A stretch of 64,000 bases of DNA from Aquarana catesbeiana (GCF_042186555.1 NC_133324.1:4778651-4842650), one strand, 5' to 3'; positions 36,716 through 50,200 are shown, counted from the stretch's first letter. Translations and numbers: made by a program. The notes: generated from the sequence alone by a model not told the origin.

Positions 36716-36978
36716 GGAAGATCACTCAGCAGCCACCCAGAAGTGACACCCTGTGAGATGTATGTGTGATGGGGACGGTGGGGGGAGGGGACATCCCTCT
36801 GTACAGAGCAGCCAATTAGAACTCGGCTGTCATTGGTCAGGGTGTAAAGTCAGATCTGATTGGTTGTTAGGGAGAGCCCAGATATAATAATGGATCTTCT
36901 GTGGCATTTAGATCCTCAGGATCACTAATTCTTATCCCAGCTTTCACTTGCTGTATGCTTCTACCAGATCTGTATGTT

Positions 36979-37782
36979 GGGGCCCCTCAGAGGTAGTCAT
37001 GTCTGTCCCGGGGCCCCTCAGTGGTAGTCATGTCTGTCCCGGGGCCCCTCAGTGGTAGTCATGTCTGTCCCGGGGCCCCTCAGAGGTAGTCATGTCTGTC
37101 CCGGGGCCCCTCAGAGGTAGTCATGTCTGTCCCGGGGCCCCTCAGTGGTAGTCATGTCTGTCCCGGGGCCCCTCAGTGGTAGTCATGTCTGTCCCGGGGC
37201 CCCTCAGAGGTAGTCATGTCTGTCCCGGGGCCCCTCAGTGGTAGTCATGTCTGTCCCGGGGCCCCTCAGTGGTAGTCATGTCTGTCCCGGGGCCCCTCAG
37301 TGGTAGTCATGTCTGTCCCGGGGCTCCTCAGTGGTAGTCATGTCTGTCCCGTTGCCCCTCAGTGGTAGTCATGTCTGTCCCGGGGCCCCTCAGTGGTAGT
37401 CATGTCTGTCCCGGGGCCCCTCAGTGGTAGTCATGTCTGTCCCGGGGCCCCTCAGTGGTAGGCATGTCTGTCCCGGGGCTCCTCAGTGGTAGGCATGTCT
37501 GTCCCGGGGCTCCTCAGTGGTAGTCATGTCTGTCCCGGGGCCCCTCAGTGGTAGGCATGTCTGTCCTGGGGCTCCTCAGTGGTAGGCATGTCTGTCCCGG
37601 GGCTCCTCAGTGGTAGTCATGTCTGTCCCGGGGCTCCTCAGTGGTAGTCATGTCTGTCCCGGGGCCCCTCAGTGGTAGGCATGTCTGTCCCGGGGCTCCT
37701 CAGTGGTAGGCATGTCTGTCCCGGGGCTCCTCAGTGGTAGGCATGTCTGTCCCGGGGCTCCTCAGTGGTAGTCATGTCTGTC
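36979..37782. repeat. 31-bp minisatellite ending just before the first coding exon
   Basis: About 26 copies of a 31-bp unit made of CCCGGGGCCCCTCAG and TGGTAGTCATGTCTGT, with AGAGG, GGCATG and GCTCCTCAG variants. The last partial unit stops 22 bp before the exon, so the array directly abuts the polypyrimidine tract TTCTCTTCTCTTACAG. It fills most of intron 1. Confidence 0.95.
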
Positions 37783-37809
37783 ATATGATTCTCTTCTCTT
37801 ACAGTCAGG

Positions 37810-38211
37810 ATGGAGTCGGAGAAGGTCTCCTCAGAGGATCGGGATGAAGATGAGGAGAAGGTCTCCTCAGAGGATCGGGATGAAGATGAGGAGAAGGTCT
37901 CCTCAGAGGATCGGGATGAAGATGAGGAGAAGGTCCCCTCAGAGGATCGGGAGGAGGAGTCAGAGAAGGTCCCTTCAGAGGATCGGGAGGAGGAGGTGGT
38001 GATTCTGGAGGACGAAGATGAGGGGAAGGAGGATGGAGATCTTGAACAGAACCCCTTTGATGGTCTCCCCTTCTCCTCCCGCTATTACCTCTTCCTGGCT
38101 GGGCGCCGGATGTTGCCGGTTTGGGGGGTGAAATACCAATTCCTGGAGAGTCTGCAGGGCAACAACATCGTCCTCGTCAGTGGAGAGGCGGGGTCTGGGC
38201 GGAGCACACAG
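37810..38211 (+). CDS. dqx1: dqx1 coding exon 1 (residues 1-134)
   Basis: The acceptor is TCTTCTCTTACAG ending at 37804, with TCAGG before the ATG at 37810. That acceptor so close to the start implies an upstream non-coding exon. The donor is CACACAG then GTGACT. The first 62 codons include a coding minisatellite; the helicase part starts at NPFDGLPF and ends in Walker A plus STQ. The splice falls directly after STQ (phase 0). The next exon resumes with VPQWCAEFALS, a highly characteristic DQX1 segment. Confidence 0.93.
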
Positions 38212-41200
38212 GTGACTGTCATACCGATCCTTCTAGATGTGGGGGGCCCTGTCTATGCCAGGATCGGGGGGGCCCAGTTACTGTACATTGTGCTCTATCA
38301 TGGTGTGTCAGGATCTCCAGGGGGCGCTATAATGGGTTCTGTCTGTACCTTCAGTATGTGTGGCTGGTGGGGCCCCTTAGTGTCCCGGTGTTTGGAGGTA
38401 TAGTAGCCCCTTAGTGTCCCGGTGTTTGGAGGTATAGTGGCCCCTTAGTGTCCCGGTGTTTGGAGGTATAGTGGCCCCTTAGTGTCCCGGTGTTTGGAGG
38501 TATAGTGGCCCCTTAGTGTCCCGGTGTTTGGAGGTATAGTGGCCCCTTAGTGTCCCGGTGTTTGGAGGTATAGTGGCCCCTTAGTGTCCCGGTGTTTGGA
38601 GGTATAGTGGCCCTTTAGTGTCCCGGTGTTTGGAGGTACAGGGGCCCCATACCTGGCACAGTGTGTATGTCAGGATATATAGGGCCCCTATCTCAGGTGA
38701 AGGGTGCTCACTCAGGGTGTATGTTGGGGTATTCAGGGCCCCTGTACCCCATGTCATGTGACCTCTGTGTCCTCTCAGGTTCCTCAGTGGTGTGCGGAGT
38801 TCGCTCTCTCCCAGGAATACTCGGAGGGCGCCGTTATCTCCTCCCAGCCTCACGCTGCCGCCGCCTTCAGCCTGGCCGTCCGAGTGGCGGATGAGATGGA
38901 CCTGAACCTCGGCCATGAAGTTGGCTTCTCTGTCCCTCATGAGGACTGCACCACCCCCAACACCATACTGAGGTGAGCCGGGGGTCTGGACCTCCACTGA
39001 CACATGGGGGGGGGGTACTGGGGGGATAAGGGGAGGAGGGTGGCACAGTTTGAGTACAGAAGTCATTCTCCCTTCAGGGACAGTCCTGGCAATACAATCT
39101 TCCTGGGATCGGGTCCCCAGACAGGTGAAGGAACCCTCCAGAGCAATCCTCACATCCCCCGTCTGTCAGTTCATCTACACGAATGGTGTATCTCCCCGCA
39201 CACCTACCTCCCCTCCACCACTTAATTCCCACTTCCCGAACTCTATCCACCTTCCTGAACTCTTCCCACTTTCCCGAGCTCTTCTCCAAACTCTTCCTAC
39301 TTCCCCAAACTCTTTCCACTCTATCCACCCCAATTTACATTCTGTGTCATTGTACTCCCATCCACACCCTTACCATAACATTACCGCCATGACCCAACAG
39401 CACTTACCATAACCCTACCGCCATGACCCAACAGCACTTACCATAACCCTACCGCCATGACCCAACAGCCTTACCATAACCCTACCGCCATGACCCAACA
39501 GCCCATACCAAAACCCTACCGCCATGACCCAACAGCCCATTCCAAAACCCTACCGCCATGACCCAACAGCCCTTACCATGACCCTACCGCCATGACCCAA
39601 CAGCCCATACCAAAACCCTACCGCCATGACCCAACAGCCCTTACCATGACCCTACCGCCATGACCCAACAGCCCATACCAAAACCCTACCGCCATGACCC
39701 AACAGCCCATTCCAAAACCCTACCGCCATGACCCAACAGCCCATACCATAACCCTACCGCCATGACCCAACAGCCTTACCATAACCCTACCGCCATGACC
39801 CAACAGCCCTTACCATAACTCTACCGCCATGACCCAACAGCACTTACCATAACCCTACCGCCATGACCCAACAGCCCTTACCATAACCCTACCGCCATGA
39901 CCCAACAGCCCTTACCATAACCCTACCGCCATGACCCAACAGCCCTTACCATAACCCTACCGCCATGACCCAACAGCCCTTACCATGACCCTACCGCCAT
40001 GACCCAACAGCCCATACCAACAGCCCTTACCATGACCCTACCGCCATGACCCAACAGCCCATACCAAAACCCTACCGCCATGACCCAACAGCCCATACCA
40101 AAACCCTACCGCCATGACCCAACAGCCCATACCAAAACCCTACCGCCATGACCCAACAGCCCATTCCAAAACCCTACCGCCATGACCCAACAGCCCATTC
40201 CAAAACCCTACCGCCATGACCCAACAGCCCATACCATAACCCTACCGCCATGACCCAACAGCCTTACCATAACCCTACCGCCATGACCCAACAGCCCTTA
40301 CCATAACTCTACCGCCATGACCCAACAGCACTTACCATAACCCTACCGCCATGACCCAACAGCCCTTACCATAACCCTACCGCCATGACCCAACAGCCCT
40401 TACCATAACCCTACCGCCATGACCCAACAGCCTTACCATAACCCTACCGCCATGACCCAACAGCCCATACCAAAACCCTACCGCCATGACCCAACAGCCC
40501 ATACCAAAACCCTACCGCCGTGACCCAACAGCCCATTCCAAAACCCTACCGCCGTGACCCAACAGCCCATACCAAAACCCTACCGCCATGACCCAACAGC
40601 CCATACCAAAACCCTACCGCTGTGACCCAACAGCCCATTCCAAAACCCTACCGCCGTGACCCAACAGCCCATACCATAACCCTACCGCCATGACCCAACA
40701 GCCTTACCATAACCCTACCGCCATGACTCAACAGCCCATAACATAACCCTACCGCCATGACCCAACAGCCTTACCATAACCCTACCACCATGACCCAACA
40801 GCCTTACCATAACCCTACCGCCATGACTCAACAGCCCATACCATAACCCTACCGCCATAACCCAAGAGCCTTACCATAACCCTACCGCCATGACTCAACA
40901 GCCCTTACCATAACCCTACCGCCATGACCCAACAGCACTTACCACAACCCTACCGCCATGACCCAACAGCCCTTACCATAACTCTACCGCCATGACCCAA
41001 CAGCCCTTACCATAACCCTACCGCCATGACCCAACAGCCCTTACCATAACCCTACTGCCATGACCCAACAGCCCTTACCATAATCCTACTGCCATGACCC
41101 AACAGCCCTTACCCTAGCCTTACCCATAACTGTACAGCCCTAACCATAACCCTATAGACCTTAATCTCACAGCCTTAACCACAACCCTACCGCCATGACC

Positions 41201-44200
41201 AGTGGCCCTTACCATGTCCCAACAGCGAAATCCCCACAGCCCTTGCCATGACCCAATGGCCATAACCCTACCACTATGACCCAGTGGTAGGGTTATGGCC
41301 ATTGGGTCATGGCAAGGTATCCATACCTTTGCAGTCTACTTGGCCATGTTGAGATACAGTTGTGCTCAAAAGTTTGCATACCCTGGCAGAAATTGTGAAA
41401 TGAATATTGAAAATATGACCGATCGTGCCAAAAATTCACATATTCAAGCCTTTGGATATCTTTTTTATATCCTCTTCCATCCTTGTAAAGTTTCATTACC
41501 TTGTTACGCAGGTCTTTTGACTGTTCTTTTCTACCTCCTCATGGCTCAGTGTCTAGCCTGCTTAGCGCATCCATGTGAGAGATAAACTCATTGACTATTT
41601 ATACACAGACACCAATTGTGATTTAAAAAGCCACAAACTGTGTGAAATTAACCTTTAATCGCCATTTTAACCCTCTGTGTGCCGCCTTCTGTGTCTGTAC
41701 CAAGGCCAAACATTCCGCGGTATGTCAACTTTTTATCAGGGCCATTTGAGTGATTTCTGTTATCATTATGATTTAAAAAAAGATCCAAAAAATGATGTGA
41801 TAATAAATGACTTCCTGTGATCGCTATCCTTAAATAAAAGACAGTTTTTTGGCACGATCGGTCATATTTTCAATATTAATGCCAAAATGTCACAATCTCT
41901 GGCAGGGTGTGCAGACTTTTGAGCAGGACTGTATGTGGCTGTGTACATCCACCCTCCAGGTTGGTGTGGTGGTCAGTCTTATCCAGGTTTCTTACACCTT
42001 GTGGTTTCTTCTCCGGTAGGTTCTGCTGGGACTCCCTGCTCCTCCAGGAACTGACCTCCAACCCTCTGATGCAGACGGCCAGTGTGGTGATCCTGGATGA
42101 GGTGGACGAGCGGACGGTGGCCACCGACCTCCTGCTGGGCCTCTTTAAGGACATCATTCGGCAGAGAGCCGCCCTGCGCCTGGTGGTCATGACCTCGCCG
42201 GCTCTGCAGCCCCGTCTGCTGGAGTTCCTTGGGTCGGGTACGTCCGTGGTGACGGTTCCGGGCCGGGATCACATGCCGGACGTGGTGTACCGGCCGTCTC
42301 AGTCACATGACCAGGTGATGGCGGCCTGTCACATGGTGCTGGATATCCACCGGAGGAATGAGCCCGGGGACGTGCTGGTGTTCCTGGCCAGTGAGGAGGT
42401 GTGTGTGATTGTATGATGGGGGGGCGGGGTGTACCCTGATATCTGTATGATAGGGGTGTGTACCCCGATATCTGTATGCTGGGGGGTTGGAGGTGTGTAC
42501 CCCGATATCTGTATGGTGGGGGGTTGGGGTGTGTACCCCGATATCTGTATGATGGGGGTTGGGGTGTGTACCCCGATATCTATGGTGGGGGGTTGGGGGT
42601 TGTACCCCGATATCTGTATGATGGGGGTTGGGGGGTGTACCCCGATATCTGTATGATGGGGGTTGAGGTGCGTACCCCGATATCTGTATGATGGGGGTTG
42701 GGGTGTGTACCCCGATATCTGTATGATGGGGGTTGGGGTGTGTACCCCGATATCTGTATGATGGGGGTTGGGGTGTGTACCCCGATATCTATGGTGGGGG
42801 GTTGGGGGGTGTACCCCGATATCTGTATGATGGGGGTTGGGGGTGTAACCCGATATCTGTATGATGGGGGTTGAGGTGCGTACCCCGATATCTGTATGGT
42901 AGGGGGTTGAGGTGTGTACCCCGATATCTGTATGGTGGGGGGTTGGGGTGTGTACACCGATATCTGTATGATGGGGGTTGGGGTGTGTACCCCGATATCT
43001 GTATGATGGGGGTTGGGGTTGTGTACCCCGATATCTGTATTATGGGGGGGGGGGGTACCTCAATATCTGTATGATGGGGGTTGGGGTGTATACCCCGATA
43101 TCTGTATTATGGGGGGTGTACCTCAATATCTGTATGATGGGGGTTGGGGTGTGTACCCCGATATCAGGGGGGGTGACGGATGTCGGCTTCTTCTTCACAG
43201 GAAGTACAGAGGTGCTCGGCGGCGCTCCTCACCGAGTCCGTGTCCCTGAGTCCCAGTCTGGGCTCCCTGCTGCCGATGGCTCTTCTCCCCAGTGCTGGCT
43301 CCTCTATACAGAGCGTCTACGAGGCGTCCCATGGCGACTCCGACTACCAGCGCCATGTCTTCCTCACAACCGCCGTGGCCGAGTTATCCTTCTCTCTGAC
43401 CGGGATACAATTCGTCATCGATACCGGGAGTGAGGTGCAATCTGTGAGTATTGATGACTGGAATGTAATGACACCAAGACCGCTCCTTTCCTCCGCCCAC
43501 TGTGGGGTGAAAGGGACCTCCTCCGAGGAGCTATGGTGATATCCCACTACGGCTTTCCTCTGTCGGATACAGCGGGGGAGGGAGAACACACCTAGTGAGC
43601 GGGACATGGCTCTCCTCTATCAGATATAGTATACAGCGGGGGGGGGGGACACACGGGGTCCGGCCGGTGTAGCGCTTTGCCGACATGTAGCTCTGTGATG
43701 TTCGTTATCTTCTCTGACGTCTTCTCTTCCAGGTTTACAATCCCCGAATTCGTGCCGATTCTCAGGTCCAACGTCTGATCAGTAAATCCAGAGCCGAGAT
43801 CCGAAGGATGAGAGCGCAGGGACCCGATGGTAAATAAATAATGGGGTGTCGCAGTATGAGGGTGTCCCGTGGGTCATCTTCATATGGGGAAGATTGGCAT
43901 GACATAGGAGGTCCGGATGAAGCCTTCAGGAGGGAGCATTTTCCACTACCCAATGAAAGACCATCTGTATCTCCTATCATCTTCTCTTCTGTACGAGGGT
44001 CCCAGAGCCTTGTCTTCTGTATGAGGGTCTAGTCGGGTTTTGTATATCAGGCAGTAGAGTTGATGGATCCAGTAGAGTAGACGGCCCCTCAGCTGATTTC
44101 AGGCGGTAGAGTAGACGGCCCCCCAGCCGATTTCAGGCGGTAGAGTAGACGGCCCCTCAGCTGATTTCAGGCGGTAGAGTAGACGGCCCCCCAGCCGATT

Positions 44201-47200
44201 TCAGGCGGTAGAGTAGACGGCCCCTCAGTCCATTTCAGGCGGTAGAGTAGAGGGACCCTCAGCCAATTTTCAGGCAGTAGAGTAGACGGACCCCCAGCTG
44301 ATTTTTAGGCGGTAGAGTAGACGGCCCCCCAGCCGATTTTCAGGCGGTAGAGTAGACAGCTCCCCAGCCGATTTCAGGCGGTAGAGTAGACGGCCCCCCA
44401 GACGGTTTCAGGCGGTAGAGTAGACGGCCCCCCAGCCGGTTTCAGGCGGTAGAGTAGACGGCCCCCCCAGCCGATTTCAGGCGGTAGAGTAGACGGCCCC
44501 CCCCAGCCGATTTCAGGCGGTAGAGTAGACGGCCCCCCAGCCGATTTCAGGCGGTAGAGTAGACGGCCCCCCAGCCGATTTCAGGCGGTAGAGTAGACGG
44601 CCCCCCAGCCGATTTCAGGCGGTAGAGTAGACGGCCCCCCAGCCGATTTCAGGCGGTAGAGTAGACGGCCCCCCAGCCGATTTCAGGCAGTAGAGTAGAC
44701 GGACCCTCAGAAGTGGCTCATAGGGTACAGGACATACAGAAGTGGCTCATAGGGTACAGGACATACAGAAGTGGCTCATAGGGTACAGGTGTAGAGGACA
44801 TACAGAAGTGGCTCATAGGGTACAGGTGTAGAGGACATACAGAAGTGGCTCATAGGGTACAGGTGTAGAGGACATACAGAAGTGGCTCATAGGGTACAGG
44901 TGTAGAGGACATACAGAAGTGGCTCATGGGGTACAGGTGTAGAGGACATACAGAAGTGGCTCATCGGGTACAGGTGTAGAGGACATACAGAAGTGGCTCA
45001 TGGGGTACAGGTGTAGAGGACATACAGAAGTGGCTCATAGGGTACAGGTGTAGAGGACATACAGAAGTGGCTCATGGGGTACAGGTGTAGAGGACATACA
45101 GAAGTGGCTCATAGGGTACAGGACATACAGAAGTGGCTCATGGGGTACAGGTGTAGAGGACATACAGAAGTGGCTCATAGGGTACAGGTGTAGAGGACAT
45201 ACAGAAGTGGCTCATAGGGTACAGGTGTAGAGGACATACAGAAGTGGCTCATGGGGTACAGGTGTAGAGGACATACAGAAGTGGCTCATCGGGTACAGGT
45301 GTAGAGGACATACAGAAGTGGCTCATGGGGTACAGGTGTAGAGGACATACAGAAGTGGCTCATAGGGTACAGGTGTAGAGGACATACAGAAGTGGCTCAT
45401 GGGGTACAGGTGTAGAGGACATACAGAAGTGGCTCATAGGGTACAGGACATACAGAAGTGGCTCATGGGGTACAGGTGTAGAGGACATACAGAAGTGGCT
45501 CATAGGGTACAGGTGTAGAGGACATACAGAAGTGGCTCATAGGGTACAGGTGTAGAGGACATACAGAAGTGGCTCATGGGGTACAGGTGTAGAGGACATA
45601 CAGAAGTGGCTCATCGGGTACAGGTGTAGAGGACATACAGAAGTGGCTCATGGGGTACAGGTGTAGAGGACATACAGAAGTGGCTCATAGGGTACAGGTG
45701 TAGAGGACATACAGAAGTGGCTCATGGGGTACAGGTGTAGAGGACATACAGAAGTGGCTCATAGGGTACAGGACATACAGAAGTGGCTCATGGGGTACAG
45801 GTGTAGAGGACATACAGAAGTGGCTCATGGGGTACAGGTGTAGAGGACATACAGAAGTGGCTCATGGGGTACAGGTGTAGAGGACATACAGAAGTGGCTC
45901 ATAGGGTACAGGTGTACAGGACATACAGAAGTGGCTCATGGGGTACAGGTGTACAGGACATACAGAAGTGGCTCATGGGGTACAGGTGTAGAGGACATAC
46001 AGAAGTGGCTCATGGGGTACAGGTGTAGAGGACATACAGAAGTGGCTCATGGGGTACAGGTGTAGAGGACATACAGAAGTGGCTCATGGGGTACAGGTGT
46101 AGAGGACATACAGAAGTGGCTCATAGGGTACAGGTGTAGAGGACATACAGAAGTGGCTCATGGGGTACAGGTGTAGAGGACATACAGAAGTGGCTCATAG
46201 GGTACAGGACATACAGAAGTGGCTCATGGGGTACAGGTGTAGAGGACATACAGAAGTGGCTCATGGGGTACAGGTGTAGAGGACATACAGAAGTGGCTCA
46301 TGGGGTACAGGTGTAGAGGACATACAGAAGTGGCTCATAGGGTACAGGTGTACAGGACATACAGAAGTGGCTCATGGGGTACAGGTGTACAGGACATACA
46401 GAAGTGGCTCATCGGGTACAGGTGTACAGGTCTCTTATTGATTTCCTTGTCCTTGTTGACAGTTCGGGATAGTGAGTCACCTTTTATATGGCTGTTGCAG
46501 TAAATCTTTTGACCTGCCCCGATCCTTATCTGAGCTGCCAACATCGATCAGTGACTCACACCCTCCATGATAACCGCTGATAGTGCCGCTCTGTCTCCTC
46601 ATTTCCCCCGTCACGTCATTCCAGACATCGGCCATAACTTCTCCATGAAATCCTAGAGATCCAAACCATAACCAGCACTGTTCTAGATCCTCCACCACCA
46701 ATCAATGTCTTACTTCTTGGTTTAACCCTTCTGTGTTGGAACCATTCACCCTTCACCTTGTGTGTCACACCCCTTAGTAAGACCTTTTGATTAGAAGGTT
46801 ATAAATCACATTTTGCCCTCAGGGGTTGAATGGACTTGGACCTCCTCAGGGTTAATGGGCGAGTTGGCAGCTGCCGGTTGCACAGATCTATTCCTGCCCC
46901 GGCAGAGCCTCCTCACCATGTTACTGTGGGTTTGGGTAGGATCTGGTGACTCTGGGAATCTTTCACAAATGGCCATACTACTACTGCAATAAATTCATTG
47001 TCCTGTTATAAAGGGGCCCTCAGCCTAATGTGAACGTACATCTCCAATAGCTGCCCTTTTAGGTTGAGGAAATGCTGAACTTTCTTTCCTGGAGAGTAAG
47101 CTACCCCAGGATCCCTATTCTTGCTCCCCAGATATTCCCTATGCTTGTGTTGGATGCCCCCCTCGTTATATTCAGGCAGGTTGATTTGCCCCTGCTCTGT

Positions 47201-50200
47201 AGTCTTTGGTAGACTGGCTCCACCTAGTGGTCTGATAGGGAGCCTCATTCTGAATTCTCTACATGTCCCTCTATTCTGTATATCCTTCCGCTTAGCCCTG
47301 CTTACACCATTTCAGCTAGGACCTGGTAGGTCCTGGTTGACACTGCACACCTTCTCCTTATATCCCAGACCTAGCACTCTTTGTGCAGGCCGCAGAGAGC
47401 TCTTCCTGGGTGCCCACTTAGGCTCCTGTAGAACCTTTTGGCCATCCTGAGCTCTATCCTTCTAAATAAGAAGGTTCCCCTTCTGGGAATCAAATCCTCA
47501 TTCTGTTCCCATCAGAAGAGGCACTTTGGATTCTTCTTCCATGTGGGAACAAGGTAGCTTGGAAGCCAGTCTTCCCTTCCTCTTTTTGTTACTTGAGACC
47601 TAATATATTCTGCTATGTCTTTTTGACCAGCACAACCTCTCACCTTTTGCTCCCTTAGATGTTAGGAGTCAGGCATAACATCTATGGCCATGTCCTCCTT
47701 GGAACCTGTCCCCTCTTGTGTCTTAAGGTCTTAAATCGATGGAACCAGCCAAGTCTGTCAAAGCCTCATTTCACTGTGAAGACTTGCACATCCCCATGTC
47801 ATCAATTCCTGCACTTAGCTGTGGGCCCTATCTTCTGCAGCTTGAGTTTTCCTCAAGATTGTGGGACATCTGTACAATCTCATGTTGAGGGAGCAGTCGA
47901 CACGTTCTGATCAACATCATAGCTCCTACCTGAGTCTTCTTCCTTGTCTGCTTTACAGAATGAGAGGGTGGGTGTTCCAGCAATCCTTATATCGCTGAAT
48001 CAGATGTGGTACTTCCACCTATATTCTTTTGATAGATGCCTTGTGGCCTCCTCCAGATCTTCTGCCTCTGGGACCTGTTTACCCCCCTCCTTTACGATCG
48101 CTAGCATTAATGCCATGGCTGTTAAATTCCAGGTTCTGAGAGACAGGGGCATCTCTGGTTCTGTGAAGGTTAGGAAGTCTATTTCACACAAGGTCTACTA
48201 TCGCACATGGAAGGCATACTTCACTTGGTGCGAGAAGAGAAACTCATCCTCATGAGATTTCTCCATAGTACGAATTCTGGCCTTTCTGCAAATAGGTCAA
48301 GGTCAGCATTTGGCATCAACAAGGGTTAGGTCTCTGCACTTGCCATCTTGTTCCAGAGAACGCTAGCCCTCCATTATTTAAGACCTTTGTGCAGGGTGTC
48401 TCCCATATGGCTTCCCCTGTGTGCCTCCCAGTGACTCTTTGGGGTCTGATTTGGGTTCTCTTGGCACTTCAGAAATCACCCTTTTGAACCCATTCAGGAT
48501 AGTCCCCCTTTCCACTCCAACTTACATGGTTCCTCATTGCCGTCACCTCTTCGAAGCGATTGTCAGAACTGGTGGCCTTATCATGGAAAGAACCCCTTCC
48601 AGTCTTGCGCGACAAGGTGCCTCTGGACTTGTTTTGGATACTTTTGTCCTTTCACTTCAACTAGGACATCTTTCTTCCATCTCTCTGTCCGGCTCCAATT
48701 CATCAGAAGGAGATCTTCCTCCATTGTCTGGATGTGGTTTGTACTGTACTGGTTTACGTCCCGACTACTTCTTCCATTAGGACTGACTCAGTAATTTCTG
48801 ACTGTCCCCGTAAAGGAGAACCTTTCTTTTCTTCTATCATTCAAGCTATTATAGTCTTTAGGATTGGCATCCCCCCTCCCCCCTGTCCTGTCAAAGCATA
48901 CTCCACTGTAGATCTGTGGGTGCTTCTTCGACTTTTCTGCATCTTTTCTTCTTTTTTTTTTTTTTTTATTTAAAAGAGTTTTATTGTCGTACATACCAAG
49001 AAAATACAAATCTGAAGGTATATAATCCAAAAGCGTACATGTCAATAAGAAATAGGATTTCTATGCATACATTTGCAAATCAGCATATGCACATACAGCA
49101 TTTTTTGTCACTTTTATCACAAAACTTAATAAAGAATGCAAGAAGAAAAGAAACCGTAAACTAGGATGACAACGCCCCTCCCTTCCAACCTCTTCATCCT
49201 TTCTTTTCATGTTCTATATGTTCTATATGTTCTACCAGATGGATGTCCGGACCTCATCTAAAACCAGCTTCAGGTATAATGTCCTTCAAGTGGGTGTCCA
49301 GACCTCATCTGGTCCTAGCTTTGGGTGTAAGGTCCTTCAAGTGGGTCTCTAGACCTCATTGAATACCAGCTTCTGGTGTAAGGTCCTTCAGGTGGATGTC
49401 CAGGCCTTATCTCATATCAGCTTCAGGTGTAAGGTCCTTCAGGTGGATGTCCGGGCCTCATCTGATACCAGCTTCAGGTGTAAGGTCCTTCAGGGGGATA
49501 TCCAGGCCTCATCTGATACCACCTTCAGATGTAAGGTCCTTCAGGGGGATATCCAGGCCTCATCTGATACCAGCTTTGGGCGTAAGGTCCTTCAGGAGGA
49601 TATCCAGGCCTCATCTGATACCAGCTTCAGGTGTAAGGTCCTTTCGGGGGATATCCAGGCCTCATTTGATACCAGCTTCAGGTGTAAGGTCCTTCAGGGG
49701 GATATCCAGGCCTCATCTGATACCAGCTTCAGATGTAAGGTCCTTCAGGGGGATATCCAGGCCTCATCTGATACCAGCTTCGAATGTAAGGTCCTTCAGG
49801 TGCATGTCCAGGCCTCATCTGATACCAGCTTCAGGTGTAAGGTCCTTCAGGTGCATGTCCAGGCCTCATCTGATACCAGCTTCAGGTGTAAGGTCCTTCA
49901 GGGGGATATCCAGGCCTCATCTGATACCAGCTTCAGGTGTAAGGTCCTTCAGGGGGATATCCAGGCCTCATCTGATACCAGCTTCAGGTGTAAGGTCCTT
50001 CAGGGGGATATCCAGGCCTCATCTGATACCAGCTTCAGGTGTAAGGTCCTTTAGGGGGATATCCAGGCCTCATCTGATACCAGCTTCAGGTGTAAGGTCC
50101 TTCCGGGGGATATCCAGGCCTCATCTGATACCAGCTTCAGCTGTAAGGTCCTTCAGGGGGATATCCAGGCCTCATCTGATACCAGCTTCAAGTGTAAGGT

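Larger units (their letters stand above)
36206..36770 (+). promoter_or_regulatory. dqx1: Putative CpG-rich, TATA-less promoter of dqx1
   Basis: This is the most CpG-rich non-repetitive stretch upstream of the dqx1 start codon. It carries two ATGGCGG motifs (YY1-like), a TGACGTAT (CRE-like) site near 36,330 and an ordered run of CGGAAG motifs. The coding region begins just after a splice acceptor at 37,804, so a non-coding first exon must lie upstream, and this is the best candidate. A consensus donor, GCCG then GTGAGTAAG, is present at 36631. I saw no TATA box. CCAAT-type boxes lie just downstream (CCAAT at 36,808; ATTGG near 36,832 and 36,860). The promoter could instead serve a minus-strand transcript. 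Confidence 0.5.

Noticed and set aside
46300..46701. Small frames at the end of the 37-bp array
   Set aside because: The first part is repeat-derived and the rest has no domain or conservation signal that I can see.
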